From NCBI GenBank assembly GCA_012840465.1, contig DULJ01000089.1, positions 1-64,000 on the forward strand: a DNA stretch of 64,000 nucleotides. Reading direction: 5' to 3'. Both the position numbers and the translations under genes were made by a program. Within the stretch, counting starts at the first letter, position 1; each line of letters opens with the position of its first letter. The notes beneath the pieces were generated by a model that was given only the letters and a program-made list of their open reading frames with translations, ran no database searches and was not told where the DNA came from. Positions 1 through 8,412 of the stretch are shown one piece after another. The DNA comes from Caryophanales bacterium (GTDB lineage Bacteria > Bacillota > Bacilli > Bacillales > Bacillaceae_J).

Positions 1-10
1 CAAATCCATG

Positions 11-93
11 AAAATGCACCTCGCAAATTGGTATTTTTGGTGGTTTAGCCACTTCCATTTTACCATTTTTCGCTAAGGTGCATTTTTGTTTTT
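11..93 (+). terminator. Possible terminator of an upstream gene
   Basis: Arms 11-21 and 76-86 are exact 11-base complements (AAAATGCACCT / AGGTGCATTTT), followed by a T-rich run. A second small hairpin (GTGG/CCAC, 40-52) lies inside the 54-nt loop. The long loop makes the assignment tentative; it would end a plus-strand gene left of the window. Confidence 0.4.
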
Positions 94-160
94 TGAAAAA
101 TTTTTGGACTTTTTGAACACGCTCTATTATTGTATAAACATATAGATTAGGGGGATATTT

Positions 161-865
161 TTGCTTTTATCAGTAGATATAAACGAAGCTGGTTATTCAA
201 ATGAACATCTTGTATTAAAAGATATAAAATTTACTGTTCAATCAGGGGAATTGGTGGGGCTTATAGGTCCCAATGGGGCTGGAAAAAGTTCAACGATTAA
301 ATCTATACTTGGGGTTCTGAATTATGTTAAAGGAAATATGGAGGTAAGTGATTATTCATATATACCAGAAAGACCTATTGTTTACGAAGGATTAACTCTA
401 TGGGAACATATTGAATTTCTCTTATCGATGTCAGAAACGAATGAAAAACTATTTCTCGAAAAAGCAAATGAATTGATTCATTTGTTTCAACTATCCGATG
501 TCATTCATCATTTTCCTGAAAGTTTTTCCAAAGGAATGCAACAAAAGATGATGATTATTCTTGCTTTTCTCAAAGAACCAAACTTATATATCATTGATGA
601 ACCTTTTATGGGACTTGACCCTAAAGCGATAAAAAAACTACTGCAAATTATACAAAATGAAAAAGAAAAAGGAGCAGGAATTTTAATGTCAACTCACGCT
701 CTTGATACTGCGGAAAAGATTTGCGACCGATTTGTTTTAATCTCAAATGGCAAATTAATTGTACAAGGAACTCTTGATGAAATTCGAGAATACAGCAGTT
801 TAAATGACGGTTCTTTGTTAGATTGCTTCGATATTTTAACTGAGTGTGATGATAATGTCTGGTAG
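161..865 (+). CDS. ABC transporter ATP-binding protein, EcsA/YthP family
   Basis: A 234-residue ATPase subunit of an ABC exporter. It shows Walker A GPNGAGKSS at residues 36-44, the signature region FSKGMQQK near 120, Walker B NLYIIDEPF near 138 and the switch-region histidine in MSTHALD near 175. The wording of these blocks is closest to Bacillus EcsA and its paralogue YthP. The start is TTG at 161, preceded by AGGGGGA at 149-155. The gene overlaps the next one, a membrane protein of the EcsB type, so the two should form one exporter. The substrate is unknown. In B. subtilis EcsAB affects secretion and competence, but an isolated pair away from hit/ecs genes is more likely a paralogue such as YthPQ. 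Confidence 0.85.
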   Translation: MLLSVDINEAGYSNEHLVLKDIKFTVQSGELVGLIGPNGAGKSSTIKSILGVLNYVKGNMEVSDYSYIPERPIVYEGLTLWEHIEFLLSMSETNEKLFLEKANELIHLFQLSDVIHHFPESFSKGMQQKMMIILAFLKEPNLYIIDEPFMGLDPKAIKKLLQIIQNEKEKGAGILMSTHALDTAEKICDRFVLISNGKLIVQGTLDEIREYSSLNDGSLLDCFDILTECDDNVW

Positions 866-1982
866 AAGTTTATTTATTAATAGATTCATTCAAGAATGGC
901 GTTTTCAATGGTCTGTTATACGGACAGTGTTGGATTGGACTGTCATTTTGTATATTATCATTCCATCCATATTGTTTTTTTATCTTTTTTACGTAGATGC
1001 ATGGCGGAACATTGATTTATATTGGAATGAAAATCTTCCATTTTCTATTTTAGTATTTTTAATGCTTTTATTTTCTTCCGGTGGAAACTTTAGAACATTT
1101 CTTCTTGAGGCAGATTTACTCTTTTTACTACAAGAAAGAAAAATCTTCTATCGGTTAAAGGTATATGGATTGCTTACTTCATTATTGCTATCGTTCCTAC
1201 AAACGGTTCTGACCTTCTTTATTGCAATGCCTATTTTGATATTAAGCTATCAATTTTCTATAAAGATGGTCTCATTTTTGTTTGTAGCTATTTTTGCTTA
1301 TAAATTAGCACAACAAACCATTAACAAAGTTAGTTATCGCAATTTTAAAAAATGGGTCTTAACCATCTTGCTCTTTTCGTTAGCAACGTTTTTATTGCTA
1401 AACGCACCTCTTTTTTTTATTGGGGTTGGAAGTATAATGGGGATTGTTGGAATTGTCTGTTTCCATATTAGTCAAATAACAAAAACAAATCGGTGGTTTT
1501 TGAAGGAACTGGAAATTGAACACGCTGAAAGGGTTAGATATATAAGAGTTATATTGAATTTTTCGATAGCAGTCGAAAAACAATCTACTCAACACCGGAA
1601 AAAACCTACTTTTTTATTTAAGAAGTCTGAGAGGATTTTTAAGGTAAGAAATAAAGAAAATGGTTTATTGGAACTACTCTTAAAAAGTTTCTTACGTAAT
1701 CAAAATCTTGTTAGGACATACTTTCGCCTAATGAGTCTAACCGGTTTTGCAATTATCGCAGTACCCTTATGGATAAAATGGTTAGTATTTATTAGTTATA
1801 TTTTCTTTATAAACTCATGGATAAAAAGTCTTTATTCAAAGATGCTGAAAAATAGCTTTTTAACTGTGATTCCTGTAGAAATCGAGATTTCAAACAAGGT
1901 ATATAAGCGTTTTAGGAAGTTCCTATCCTTACCCTCAATTTTATTTTTAGGTATTTTAATCTGCGTTATTTCATTCATTTGA
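846..1982 (+). CDS. ABC transporter membrane subunit, EcsB/YthQ family
   Basis: A protein of about 378 residues with several hydrophobic segments (roughly residues 25-50, 65-80, 105-155, 165-205, 295-325 and 355-378) and a basic cytoplasmic stretch around 210-280. Size, topology and position directly behind an EcsA-like ATPase fit the EcsB/YthQ permease family. The coding region overlaps the end of the ATPase gene; GTG 846, ATG 849 and ATG 855 are all possible starts. No separate ribosome binding site is evident, which suggests translational coupling. Transported substrate unknown. The pair is closed by a terminator at 1996-2043. Confidence 0.8.
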   Translation: MMIMSGRSLFINRFIQEWRFQWSVIRTVLDWTVILYIIIPSILFFYLFYVDAWRNIDLYWNENLPFSILVFLMLLFSSGGNFRTFLLEADLLFLLQERKIFYRLKVYGLLTSLLLSFLQTVLTFFIAMPILILSYQFSIKMVSFLFVAIFAYKLAQQTINKVSYRNFKKWVLTILLFSLATFLLLNAPLFFIGVGSIMGIVGIVCFHISQITKTNRWFLKELEIEHAERVRYIRVILNFSIAVEKQSTQHRKKPTFLFKKSERIFKVRNKENGLLELLLKSFLRNQNLVRTYFRLMSLTGFAIIAVPLWIKWLVFISYIFFINSWIKSLYSKMLKNSFLTVIPVEIEISNKVYKRFRKFLSLPSILFLGILICVISFI

Positions 1983-1995
1983 GTTAAATATAGAG

Positions 1996-2043
1996 AAAAA
2001 GCATGAACTATTCATATGTGAATGGTCATCATGCTCTTTCTTT
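1996..2043 (+). terminator. Terminator after the EcsAB-like pair
   Basis: The stem is AAAAGCATGA (1997-2006) with TCATGCTCTT (2029-2038), an inner ATTCA/TGAAT helix and T-rich sequence after it. It closes the plus-strand pair and may also serve the converging minus-strand gene. Confidence 0.75.
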
Positions 2044-2106
2044 TGTTACTTACAATGCTTTTTTACATTTTGTGATTCAAAAGAGAACGTTGTTTATGGT
2101 AAACAA

Positions 2107-2565
2107 TTAAGACGCAACATGATCCTTATTCAAACCAGCTAATGCTTCATAAATCTCTGAATCTAGTTTTTCAGCTAATTCTTTTTTATATGTCTTTTCA
2201 TACTCAGGCTCTACTGTAATTTTTCCGCCATAAAACATAACATCTTCAACAGCTTCAACATTTACTGAGAAAGCTTGAATTTTAATCGTTTTGTCAAATG
2301 ACTCTGTTTGATAGACTTTCCCTTTAATGGCGTAGCTGCTTCCAGCACCGATTACTCCCAAAATGACATTTGGATTGTTTTCAATATTCCGGATAACAGA
2401 GGCTTTAGCTCCTACTGCAAAATGAACTTGTTCACCAGTTTGATTAGCTAGCACCCATGAAATAGAACTTAAATGTGGTGCGTTATTGTCCGCATCAACT
2501 GTAATTAGTGATACAAGTTTTCCTCCATTTAATGATTGAATTAATTCTTCAGTTAGTTTTTCCAT
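2107..2565 (-). CDS. Pyridoxamine 5'-phosphate oxidase-like split-barrel protein
   Basis: A 152-residue soluble protein of the flavin-reductase/PNPOx-like split beta-barrel superfamily. The pattern LVSLITVDADNNAPHLSS near the N-terminus followed by VHFAVGAKASVIRNIENNPNVILGV near residues 45-70 is typical of small FMN- or haem-binding split barrels of bacilli. It lacks features that would make it a true PdxH, so the substrate and cofactor are open. It is a single gene, converging on the ABC pair, with about 100 AT-rich bases before the next gene upstream. Confidence 0.7.
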   Translation of the reverse strand: MEKLTEELIQSLNGGKLVSLITVDADNNAPHLSSISWVLANQTGEQVHFAVGAKASVIRNIENNPNVILGVIGAGSSYAIKGKVYQTESFDKTIKIQAFSVNVEAVEDVMFYGGKITVEPEYEKTYKKELAEKLDSEIYEALAGLNKDHVAS

Positions 2566-2668
2566 GTAGATCTATCCTTCCTTTTATAATTTTCTAGTTT
2601 TTTAATGTGAATTTAATTAAATCATAAATAAAGTTTAAGATAATTACAAACTTTTTATACTTTTTACT

Positions 2669-3235
2669 TTATAAACTTTCATTATCTTTTCTCCTTGACC
2701 AAATGATATAGATTGTAAGAACGGCCAGTGCAAAGATCGTTGCTCCAATTTGATATTGGAATTTCCAAGTTAAAAATTGAAAAACTGAATATGCTTCAAT
2801 AAACAGTGCTGGGATTTTTCCTAAAGTACTGGCAAAGGCAAAATGGATGATATTCATTTTACTAATTGATGCTGCAAGCGTTACTAGCCCAGAAGGAACA
2901 AATGGTAGGATTCGTAAGATAAGCACTAAAATAATAGCTTCCATCCCTTTGGCGCTTTTTAATCTTTCCAAAAACCTATTGTTTATCGGTTTACTTACTC
3001 TCTTTTCAATTGCCTTAAAGCCTATTCTGTATAATAGAAAACTGATGATTGCCCCCGCTGCCTCTCCTATTATTGAAATTACCAAACCAGTCTGAAATCC
3101 GAAAAAAATAATATTGGCAGCGGTAATAAACGTGCTTGGAATGAGACCAGCCACAGCAATTATGATACTTAATAGAATGCTAACCATTGCAGCAATAAAT
3201 ACATTTCCAGGTAATAATTCCAGCAGTAAACCCAT
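2669..3235 (-). CDS. TVP38/TMEM64 (VTT/SNARE-associated domain) membrane protein
   Basis: An integral membrane protein of 188 residues with about five hydrophobic segments. The central block carries the family's signature pattern: the GEAAGAIISFLLYRIG segment, then RILPFVPSGLVTLAASISKM, then an FAFASTLGKIPALF segment. Proteins with this VTT domain (DedA, YdjX, TVP38) are linked to lipid scrambling or membrane homeostasis, but the role of this member is unknown. The start used is the ATG at 3235, because GGAGG lies 5 nt in front of it; an in-frame ATG at 3274 has no such site. No partner gene is evident. Confidence 0.8.
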   Translation of the reverse strand: MGLLLELLPGNVFIAAMVSILLSIIIAVAGLIPSTFITAANIIFFGFQTGLVISIIGEAAGAIISFLLYRIGFKAIEKRVSKPINNRFLERLKSAKGMEAIILVLILRILPFVPSGLVTLAASISKMNIIHFAFASTLGKIPALFIEAYSVFQFLTWKFQYQIGATIFALAVLTIYIIWSRRKDNESL

Positions 3236-3370
3236 AGTGACCTCCATGATAATTGAAGTGATTCCGCTTTGCATTATAGCACGTTGAATTATTTTATAGA
3301 CTAATTATATACTTTTTGGGCTTTTGCGATTTATATACCAGTAGGGGCAGCAATCCCTTTTAACAAAGAC

Positions 3371-3397
3371 AAAAAAAAGACTGTCTATAGGACAGCC
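3371..3397 (-). terminator. Terminator of the lutABC operon
   Basis: Read on the minus strand, GGCTGTC pairs with GACAGTC (3391-3397 with 3379-3385) around a CTATA loop and is followed by eight T residues (3371-3378). It lies 20 nt after the lutC stop codon. Confidence 0.9.
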
Positions 3398-3418
3398 ATC
3401 TAAAGTGGAAAATATTCA

Positions 3419-4138
3419 TTATAAATCGTTTATTACGATATAAGTTGCCTTAAATGGTCCATGCACGCCAACAACTAATTTTAATTCAATATCGGCCGAA
3501 TTACTTGGTCCACTAATAAAGTTAACACAAGAGGGTACATGGCCTGTTTTTTCATATATTTCTCTCATTTTTTGCGCACCTTGTGTCATCCTTGCTACTA
3601 TTGTACTCTTCGGAACAAGGGCGATAAAAGTTGAAGGTAGAAAGCTAACGGTCCTTCCTTTTTCTTTGCCACTATATAAGACGACCGTCCCAGATTCGGC
3701 AAGAGTAACTTCGCTTATGGTGATTCCAATATTGGCGTTTTCGGCAATTTTGATGTTTTCATCGCCTTTTGTGTAATCCCACTCGTGAACATCAATATTT
3801 TGACTTGGCCATTCTTCTTTAAAAAGAAGATCAAGCCCCCAATCCGTGAAACGGTTATCCTTCCACTTCACTACGGGACCACCTCCATATTCGGATACGA
3901 CCTTGTTAAGTGTGGAGGCTATATCTTTAGTGTCCGTTACATAAAGACTAGTATGGATCTTTTTACATTGCTCTTTTAATATATCAAGGAGTTCATCCTT
4001 TGTAGCATCATGAAATACTTTATCCTGTGGCCGATATTTCCATTTTGGACTTTCAATTGGGGAGGAAACCCTTGAACGTCCAAGTTGTCCAGCAATTTTA
4101 TTTAAAAATTCATCACGATTTTGGATTGTTCCAACCAT
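3419..4138 (-). CDS. lutC: Lactate utilization protein C
   Basis: This 239-residue LUD-domain (DUF162) protein is the third subunit of the LutABC complex that oxidises L-lactate to pyruvate in Bacillus. The C-terminal half carries the family's conserved stretch (NIGITISEVTLAESGTVVL near 135-155 and SADIELKLVVGVHGP near 215-230). The start codon overlaps the lutB stop codon by one base (TAATG), a sign of translational coupling. It is the last gene of the operon and is followed at once by a terminator. Length and sequence are those expected for an intact LutC. Confidence 0.95.
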   Translation of the reverse strand: MVGTIQNRDEFLNKIAGQLGRSRVSSPIESPKWKYRPQDKVFHDATKDELLDILKEQCKKIHTSLYVTDTKDIASTLNKVVSEYGGGPVVKWKDNRFTDWGLDLLFKEEWPSQNIDVHEWDYTKGDENIKIAENANIGITISEVTLAESGTVVLYSGKEKGRTVSFLPSTFIALVPKSTIVARMTQGAQKMREIYEKTGHVPSCVNFISGPSNSADIELKLVVGVHGPFKATYIVINDL

Positions 4139-5565
4139 TATTTTCCCCCTCCTTTTTCACGGTTTTTAAACCAATCCCTAAATCTTTCTTTATTTGGTGC
4201 CGGGAACTCACGGATTTCTGTCCATGCTTTTAACGGGCCGGCACCTTTTGAGATTTTATCTCCAACTGTAAATGGACTCATCGCAGTAGGTGCCACTTTA
4301 GAGCCAAGTTTGTACAGGGTAGGTGACGCAGCACCCAGACCAAATGCTTTCATAGCGAGCTTTTCTGAAATCGGTGCTTTCCCTTCTTTTTCAACGATAA
4401 CTTCCCGATGCTTGTGGATAAGCTGATGCAACGGAATTTTCACCGGACAAACCTCAGTGCAAGCCCCACAAAGTGTTGATGCATAGGGAAGCTCTTTATA
4501 TTTATCGTAGCCACCAAGAAGTGGTGAAAGAACGGCCCCAACCGGACCGGAATAAATAGAACCATAGGAATGACCGCCAATATGACGATAAACTGGGCAG
4601 ACGTTGGCACAAGCGGCACAGCGGATACATTGCAGTACAGACTGGAACTCTCCGCCAAGAATAGCGGATCGGTCATTATCAATAATGACCAGATGAAATT
4701 CTTCCGGACCATCCACATCCGCTTCTTCTTTTGGACCTGTAAGCACTGTTACATAGCTTGGCAGCTTTTGTCCGACCGCACTTCTAGTCAGCATTGAAAC
4801 TAGGACTTCCATTTCTTCAAACGTCGGAACGAGGCGCTCCATTCCCATGACCGTAATTTGTGTTTTCGGCAAGGAAGTTACTAAATCCGCATTACCTTCA
4901 TTCGTAACTATACAAACGGAGCCTGTTTCAGCGACCGCAAAATTACAACCCGTAATCCCAATATCTGCTGTTAAATATTCCTGACGTAGCATTTCGCGCG
5001 CATGCCACGCTAATTCTTCATGATTAGCTGACTTTGTGTAGCCAAGTTTTTTTGCAAAAACATCACGAACCTGCTCTTTATTTTTATGCAGGGCGGGTGC
5101 AACGAAGTGGGAAGGTGGATCATGATCGTCTACCTGTAAAATGTATTCCCCAAGGTCCGTCTCCATGACCTGACAACCTTCTTTTTCAAGAGCTGCATTT
5201 AAACTTATTTCTTCCGTTACCATCGATTTTGATTTTACAACTTTCTTAGCATTTTTCTTTTTAGCAACCTCACATATGTACTGAGTTGCTTCTTCCTTTG
5301 TTTGTGCAAAAAAGACATGTCCACCCCGTTTAGCGACATTTTCACTTAATTGCTCCAAATAATAATCCAAATATTGAAGGACATGCTGTCTTATTTCTTC
5401 ACCATGGTTACGCCATTCCTCCCAATTTCCAAGTTCCTGAACAGCCAACTGTCTTCTTGCTTCAATGCTATCCTGGGCACTTGCCACAGCCCCACGCATA
5501 AAATCATTATGGATTCCTTTCTCAACCCGTTCATTAAATGGTTGATTACTAATTTCAATCGGCAT
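4138..5565 (-). CDS. lutB: Lactate utilization iron-sulfur protein B
   Basis: A 475-residue protein with an N-terminal LUD/DUF162 domain and a C-terminal ferredoxin-like part. Two [4Fe-4S] motifs are visible: [12 protein letters not shown] near residue 315 and CGACTEVCP near residue 363. LutB passes electrons within the LutABC lactate oxidation complex in the cytoplasm. It starts at ATG 5565 behind AGGGGTGA, 34 nt after lutA, and overlaps lutC by one base. The order lutA-lutB-lutC is the same as in B. subtilis. No lactate permease gene (lutP) lies next to the operon here. Confidence 0.96.
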   Translation of the reverse strand: MPIEISNQPFNERVEKGIHNDFMRGAVASAQDSIEARRQLAVQELGNWEEWRNHGEEIRQHVLQYLDYYLEQLSENVAKRGGHVFFAQTKEEATQYICEVAKKKNAKKVVKSKSMVTEEISLNAALEKEGCQVMETDLGEYILQVDDHDPPSHFVAPALHKNKEQVRDVFAKKLGYTKSANHEELAWHAREMLRQEYLTADIGITGCNFAVAETGSVCIVTNEGNADLVTSLPKTQITVMGMERLVPTFEEMEVLVSMLTRSAVGQKLPSYVTVLTGPKEEADVDGPEEFHLVIIDNDRSAILGGEFQSVLQCIRCAACANVCPVYRHIGGHSYGSIYSGPVGAVLSPLLGGYDKYKELPYASTLCGACTEVCPVKIPLHQLIHKHREVIVEKEGKAPISEKLAMKAFGLGAASPTLYKLGSKVAPTAMSPFTVGDKISKGAGPLKAWTEIREFPAPNKERFRDWFKNREKGGGK

Positions 5566-5599
5566 CTTGAATTCACCCCTATTTCCTTTTAAATTTCTT

Positions 5600-6316
5600 T
5601 TAACGGCTGTTTAAAACCTCTGCAATATGCATGATCTTAATTGGTTTTCCTTTTCTTTCAATCCGGCCCCCGATATTCATTAAACAGCCTGCATCAGCAC
5701 CAATTAAATATTCAGCCCCTGTTTCCTCCACATGCTGCACTTTTTCATCGACCATCTGCTCGGATATTGGTGCCATTTTAACGGAGAAAGTCCCACCAAA
5801 ACCACAGCATTTTTCTTTGCCTGGCAGTTCTGTAAACTTCAAACCCTTGACATTTCTTAATAAAATCATTGGTGGTTCTTTTACTCCCAAAAGCCGTGTC
5901 ATATGACATGAGGTGTGATATGTAGCTGTTCCTTCGAAGCTGGCCCCGACATCCTCCACTTTTAACACTTCTACGATAAATTGAGTAAGTTCATACGTTT
6001 TATCTGCCAGTTGTTTTGCCTTAGGTTCCCAGACAGGGTCCCCCGCAAAAATAGGAGGATATTCTTTGAACATGTATGCACATGAGCCTGATGGGGATAC
6101 TACATATTCAGCATCCTTAAATGTTTCAATCATCAGCTTCATCGCTTCTTTGGATTCTTTAACATACCCGCTATTATAGGCAGGTTGACCACAGCAAATC
6201 TGTGATGCTGGAAAATCAATTTCACAGCCAAGCCGTTCAAGCAATTCAACGGTTGCTTTTCCAACATTGCTTTGAAACATATCTACTAAACATGTAGCGA
6301 ACAATGATACCTTCAT
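5600..6316 (-). CDS. lutA: Lactate utilization protein A (cysteine-rich CCG-domain subunit)
   Basis: A 238-residue protein with two CCG (heterodisulfide-reductase-type) domains: ICCGQPAYN near residues 40-48 and KCCGFGGTF near 165-173, each with a preceding cysteine. LutA is the first gene of the lactate-oxidation operon and is required with LutB and LutC for growth on L-lactate. The ATG at 6316 is preceded by GAGGGAG. The 118-nt space before lutR contains the palindrome GTCATCTGATGAC, matching the operator reported for LutR, so repression by LutR and relief by lactate are expected. Confidence 0.96.
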   Translation of the reverse strand: MKVSLFATCLVDMFQSNVGKATVELLERLGCEIDFPASQICCGQPAYNSGYVKESKEAMKLMIETFKDAEYVVSPSGSCAYMFKEYPPIFAGDPVWEPKAKQLADKTYELTQFIVEVLKVEDVGASFEGTATYHTSCHMTRLLGVKEPPMILLRNVKGLKFTELPGKEKCCGFGGTFSVKMAPISEQMVDEKVQHVEETGAEYLIGADAGCLMNIGGRIERKGKPIKIMHIAEVLNSR

Positions 6317-6353
6317 TTTTTCAAACTCCCTCGTTTTTCATATGGTAATCAGG

Positions 6354-6366
6354 TCATCTGATGACT
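6354..6366 (-). promoter_or_regulatory. Candidate LutR operator upstream of lutA
   Basis: GTCATCTGATGAC is a perfect palindrome around one base and contains TCATC-N-GATGA, the motif described for LutR in B. subtilis. It lies 38 nt in front of the lutA start, downstream of or overlapping the likely promoter. Confidence 0.75.
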
Positions 6367-6434
6367 TGGATTTAAAAAATTTCGTTGATTAATTTATCAT
6401 ACAATAAATGCTTTTATTTTTTAAGCGGAAATCG

Positions 6435-7157
6435 TTAATTGAGATGATCTGTTTGATTAAAATATTGCTTTAACATGTCCTCCACATTTTCAAGGTGTCG
6501 AAGCATGGCTTGTCTAGCCTCTTCCTTTTTCCCCCCTTTAATTGCTTCAAAAATATCCATATGTTCATTATAAAGACGGTCAAGATTACTATAATTAGAG
6601 AAAATCCAAACCTTGCGAATTTCCTTCATACTTTCACCCATGAGTCCTGAAACTTGATTCATCAATTGGATTAATAAAGGATTATTCGATGCTTCTGTTA
6701 CCGCTAAATGAAACTGCAAATCAGCTGTTTCACCAAGCTCCTTATTCGCATTTTTCATGTTGTTTAGTGCATCTTCCATTGAGTCGAGCTGTTCAGTTGT
6801 TCTTTTTTTAACAGCAGCGGCCGCGGAACCAACTTCGATAATTTTTCTTACTTCCAGCAAATTAAAAATATCTTGTTTATTCATCAGGATAGCCATTGAT
6901 AGTGGGAACGTAATGTTAGCTGAATCAAATTGTTTTACATAAGTGCCCTCTCCTTGTTTCATTTCAACAAGGCCCATAGCTCGTAATGATGTTAAGGCTT
7001 CCCGAATAGCTGAACGACCAACTTGAAAATTTTCAGCTAATTGCTGGACCGAATCAAGCTTGTCCCCTGGCATTAATTTTCCGGAACGGATCATTTCATG
7101 AATAGCCTCGGCTACTTCCTCATAAATTTTCTTTGGTTTAATTTTTGGGTAATTCAC
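6435..7157 (-). CDS. lutR: FadR-family GntR regulator of lactate utilization, LutR
   Basis: A transcription factor of about 240 residues with an N-terminal GntR winged helix (PGDKLDSVQQLAENFQVGRSAIREAL) and a C-terminal FCD ligand-binding domain with the metal-site pattern FHLAVTEASNN. It sits directly upstream of lutABC on the same strand, with its own operator-like palindromes on both sides. It should repress lutABC when lactate is absent. The start chosen is GTG 7157, nine bases behind AGGAGGTG; a GTG at 7169 lies inside that ribosome binding site. No clear terminator separates it from lutA. Confidence 0.9.
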   Translation of the reverse strand: MNYPKIKPKKIYEEVAEAIHEMIRSGKLMPGDKLDSVQQLAENFQVGRSAIREALTSLRAMGLVEMKQGEGTYVKQFDSANITFPLSMAILMNKQDIFNLLEVRKIIEVGSAAAAVKKRTTEQLDSMEDALNNMKNANKELGETADLQFHLAVTEASNNPLLIQLMNQVSGLMGESMKEIRKVWIFSNYSNLDRLYNEHMDIFEAIKGGKKEEARQAMLRHLENVEDMLKQYFNQTDHLN

Positions 7158-7214
7158 GTTTTGATTCACCTCCTAGAAAGATGATGGTGATTATTATTTT
7201 TATCATACTAATTA

Positions 7215-7232
7215 TGATGATACTTGTCATCA
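7215..7232 (-). promoter_or_regulatory. Palindrome upstream of lutR, possible autoregulatory site
   Basis: TGATGA and TCATCA face each other across six bases, 58 nt in front of the lutR start. The half-sites resemble those of the lutA operator, but the spacing differs, so LutR binding is only a suggestion. Confidence 0.4.
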
Positions 7233-7273
7233 AACAAGCCATCCATCTGGCATTCCCCAGATGATGGCTTGTT
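7233..7273 (-). terminator. Terminator hairpin after nspC
   Basis: AACAAGCCATC(C)ATCTGG (7233-7250) pairs with CCAGATGATGGCTTGTT (7257-7273), a 17-bp stem with one bulged base. The following T-tract is poor on both strands, so it may work as an insulator as much as a classical terminator. Confidence 0.65.
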
Positions 7274-7283
7274 ATTATGAAAA

Positions 7284-8411
7284 TTACGCTAAGCGTATTT
7301 TAAAGTCTTGATAATTGAATTGGTGTACAACTCGGCAGTCGCCGTTTTTATCTTGAACAGCAATTGTAGGGAGGGGCATACCGTTAAAGGTTGTGTTTTT
7401 AACCATTGTATAAATGGCCATGTCGCCAAAAACTAGGCGCTCTCCACCTTCCAATGGCTGATCAAAGGAATAGTCGCCTATTGTATCACCTGAAAGACAG
7501 GTTTGTCCACCAAGGCGATAGGTGTATGGCTTTTCACCTGGGTCCCCTGAGCCAATTAATGGCGGGCGATACGGCATTTCCAATACGTCAGGCATATGAC
7601 AAGAGGCGGATGTATCTAGAATTGCAATATCCATACCGTTTTCCAAAGTATCAAGGACGGTAGTGACAAGATATCCTGCATTTAATGCGACTGCTTCACC
7701 CGGCTCAAGGTACACTTGCAAGCCGTATTTATCCTGCATTCGCTTAATGCATTCTTCTAATAATGGAATATCATAATCTTCTCTTGTAATATGGTGACCA
7801 CCACCGAAGTTAATCCATTCCATTTTTGAAAGATAAAGACCAAACTTCTCTTCCACAGCATCAAGAGTTTTAGCTAGGTCATCAGAGTTTTGCTGGCAAA
7901 GTGTATGGAAGTGAAACCCTGATATACCCTCCAATTGCTCTGGACGAAAATGTTCGATCGTTACACCAAAGCGCGAACCTACTGCACATGGGTTATAGAT
8001 ATCATGTCCAACTTGTGTTGAGCATTCCGGATTGATGCGAAGACCGATTTTTTTACCAGCCTTTAAAACTTTATCGCGAAATTTTTCAACCTGTGAAAAG
8101 GAATTGAAAATAATATGATCGCAATAAGAGATGATTTCATCTATTTCATCTTCACGGTAGGCAGGGGCAAAGACATGATTTTCTTTGCCCATCTCCTCAT
8201 ACCCTAGCTTAGCCTCATATAGGCCACTTGCTGCCGTACCGCTCAGATATTTTCCAATCAGCGGATACATCGTATACATTGAAAATGCCTTTTGTGCCAA
8301 AATAATCTTAGCCTCTGTACGTTCCATGATTCCGTTCAAGATTTTAAGATTCTTTTTTAGCAGGCCTTCGTCTACTACATAGCATGGTGTCGGTAATTCT
8401 TCAAAACGCAT
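7284..8411 (-). CDS. nspC: Carboxynorspermidine/carboxyspermidine decarboxylase
   Basis: A 375-residue PLP-dependent decarboxylase of the alanine-racemase fold. The PLP lysine is probably K41 in LAQKAFSM; the FHTLCQ, FGGGHHITR and EPGEA blocks are typical of NspC, and the catalytic region near the C-terminus reads TSASCHMPD and GDMAIYTMVKNTTFNG. It removes CO2 from carboxy(nor)spermidine to give (nor)spermidine. It lies one base behind the partner dehydrogenase gene, so the two form the complete alternative triamine pathway that avoids S-adenosylmethionine decarboxylase. Which triamine is made cannot be told from sequence. A strong hairpin follows the gene. Confidence 0.95.
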   Translation of the reverse strand: MRFEELPTPCYVVDEGLLKKNLKILNGIMERTEAKIILAQKAFSMYTMYPLIGKYLSGTAASGLYEAKLGYEEMGKENHVFAPAYREDEIDEIISYCDHIIFNSFSQVEKFRDKVLKAGKKIGLRINPECSTQVGHDIYNPCAVGSRFGVTIEHFRPEQLEGISGFHFHTLCQQNSDDLAKTLDAVEEKFGLYLSKMEWINFGGGHHITREDYDIPLLEECIKRMQDKYGLQVYLEPGEAVALNAGYLVTTVLDTLENGMDIAILDTSASCHMPDVLEMPYRPPLIGSGDPGEKPYTYRLGGQTCLSGDTIGDYSFDQPLEGGERLVFGDMAIYTMVKNTTFNGMPLPTIAVQDKNGDCRVVHQFNYQDFKIRLA

Positions 8412-8412
8412 A

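Noticed and set aside
4121-4426. Open frame of about 100 codons antisense to lutB/lutC
   Set aside because: It lies wholly within conserved coding sequence on the other strand, lacks a ribosome binding site and resembles no protein; many other such shadow frames in the window were dropped for the same reason.
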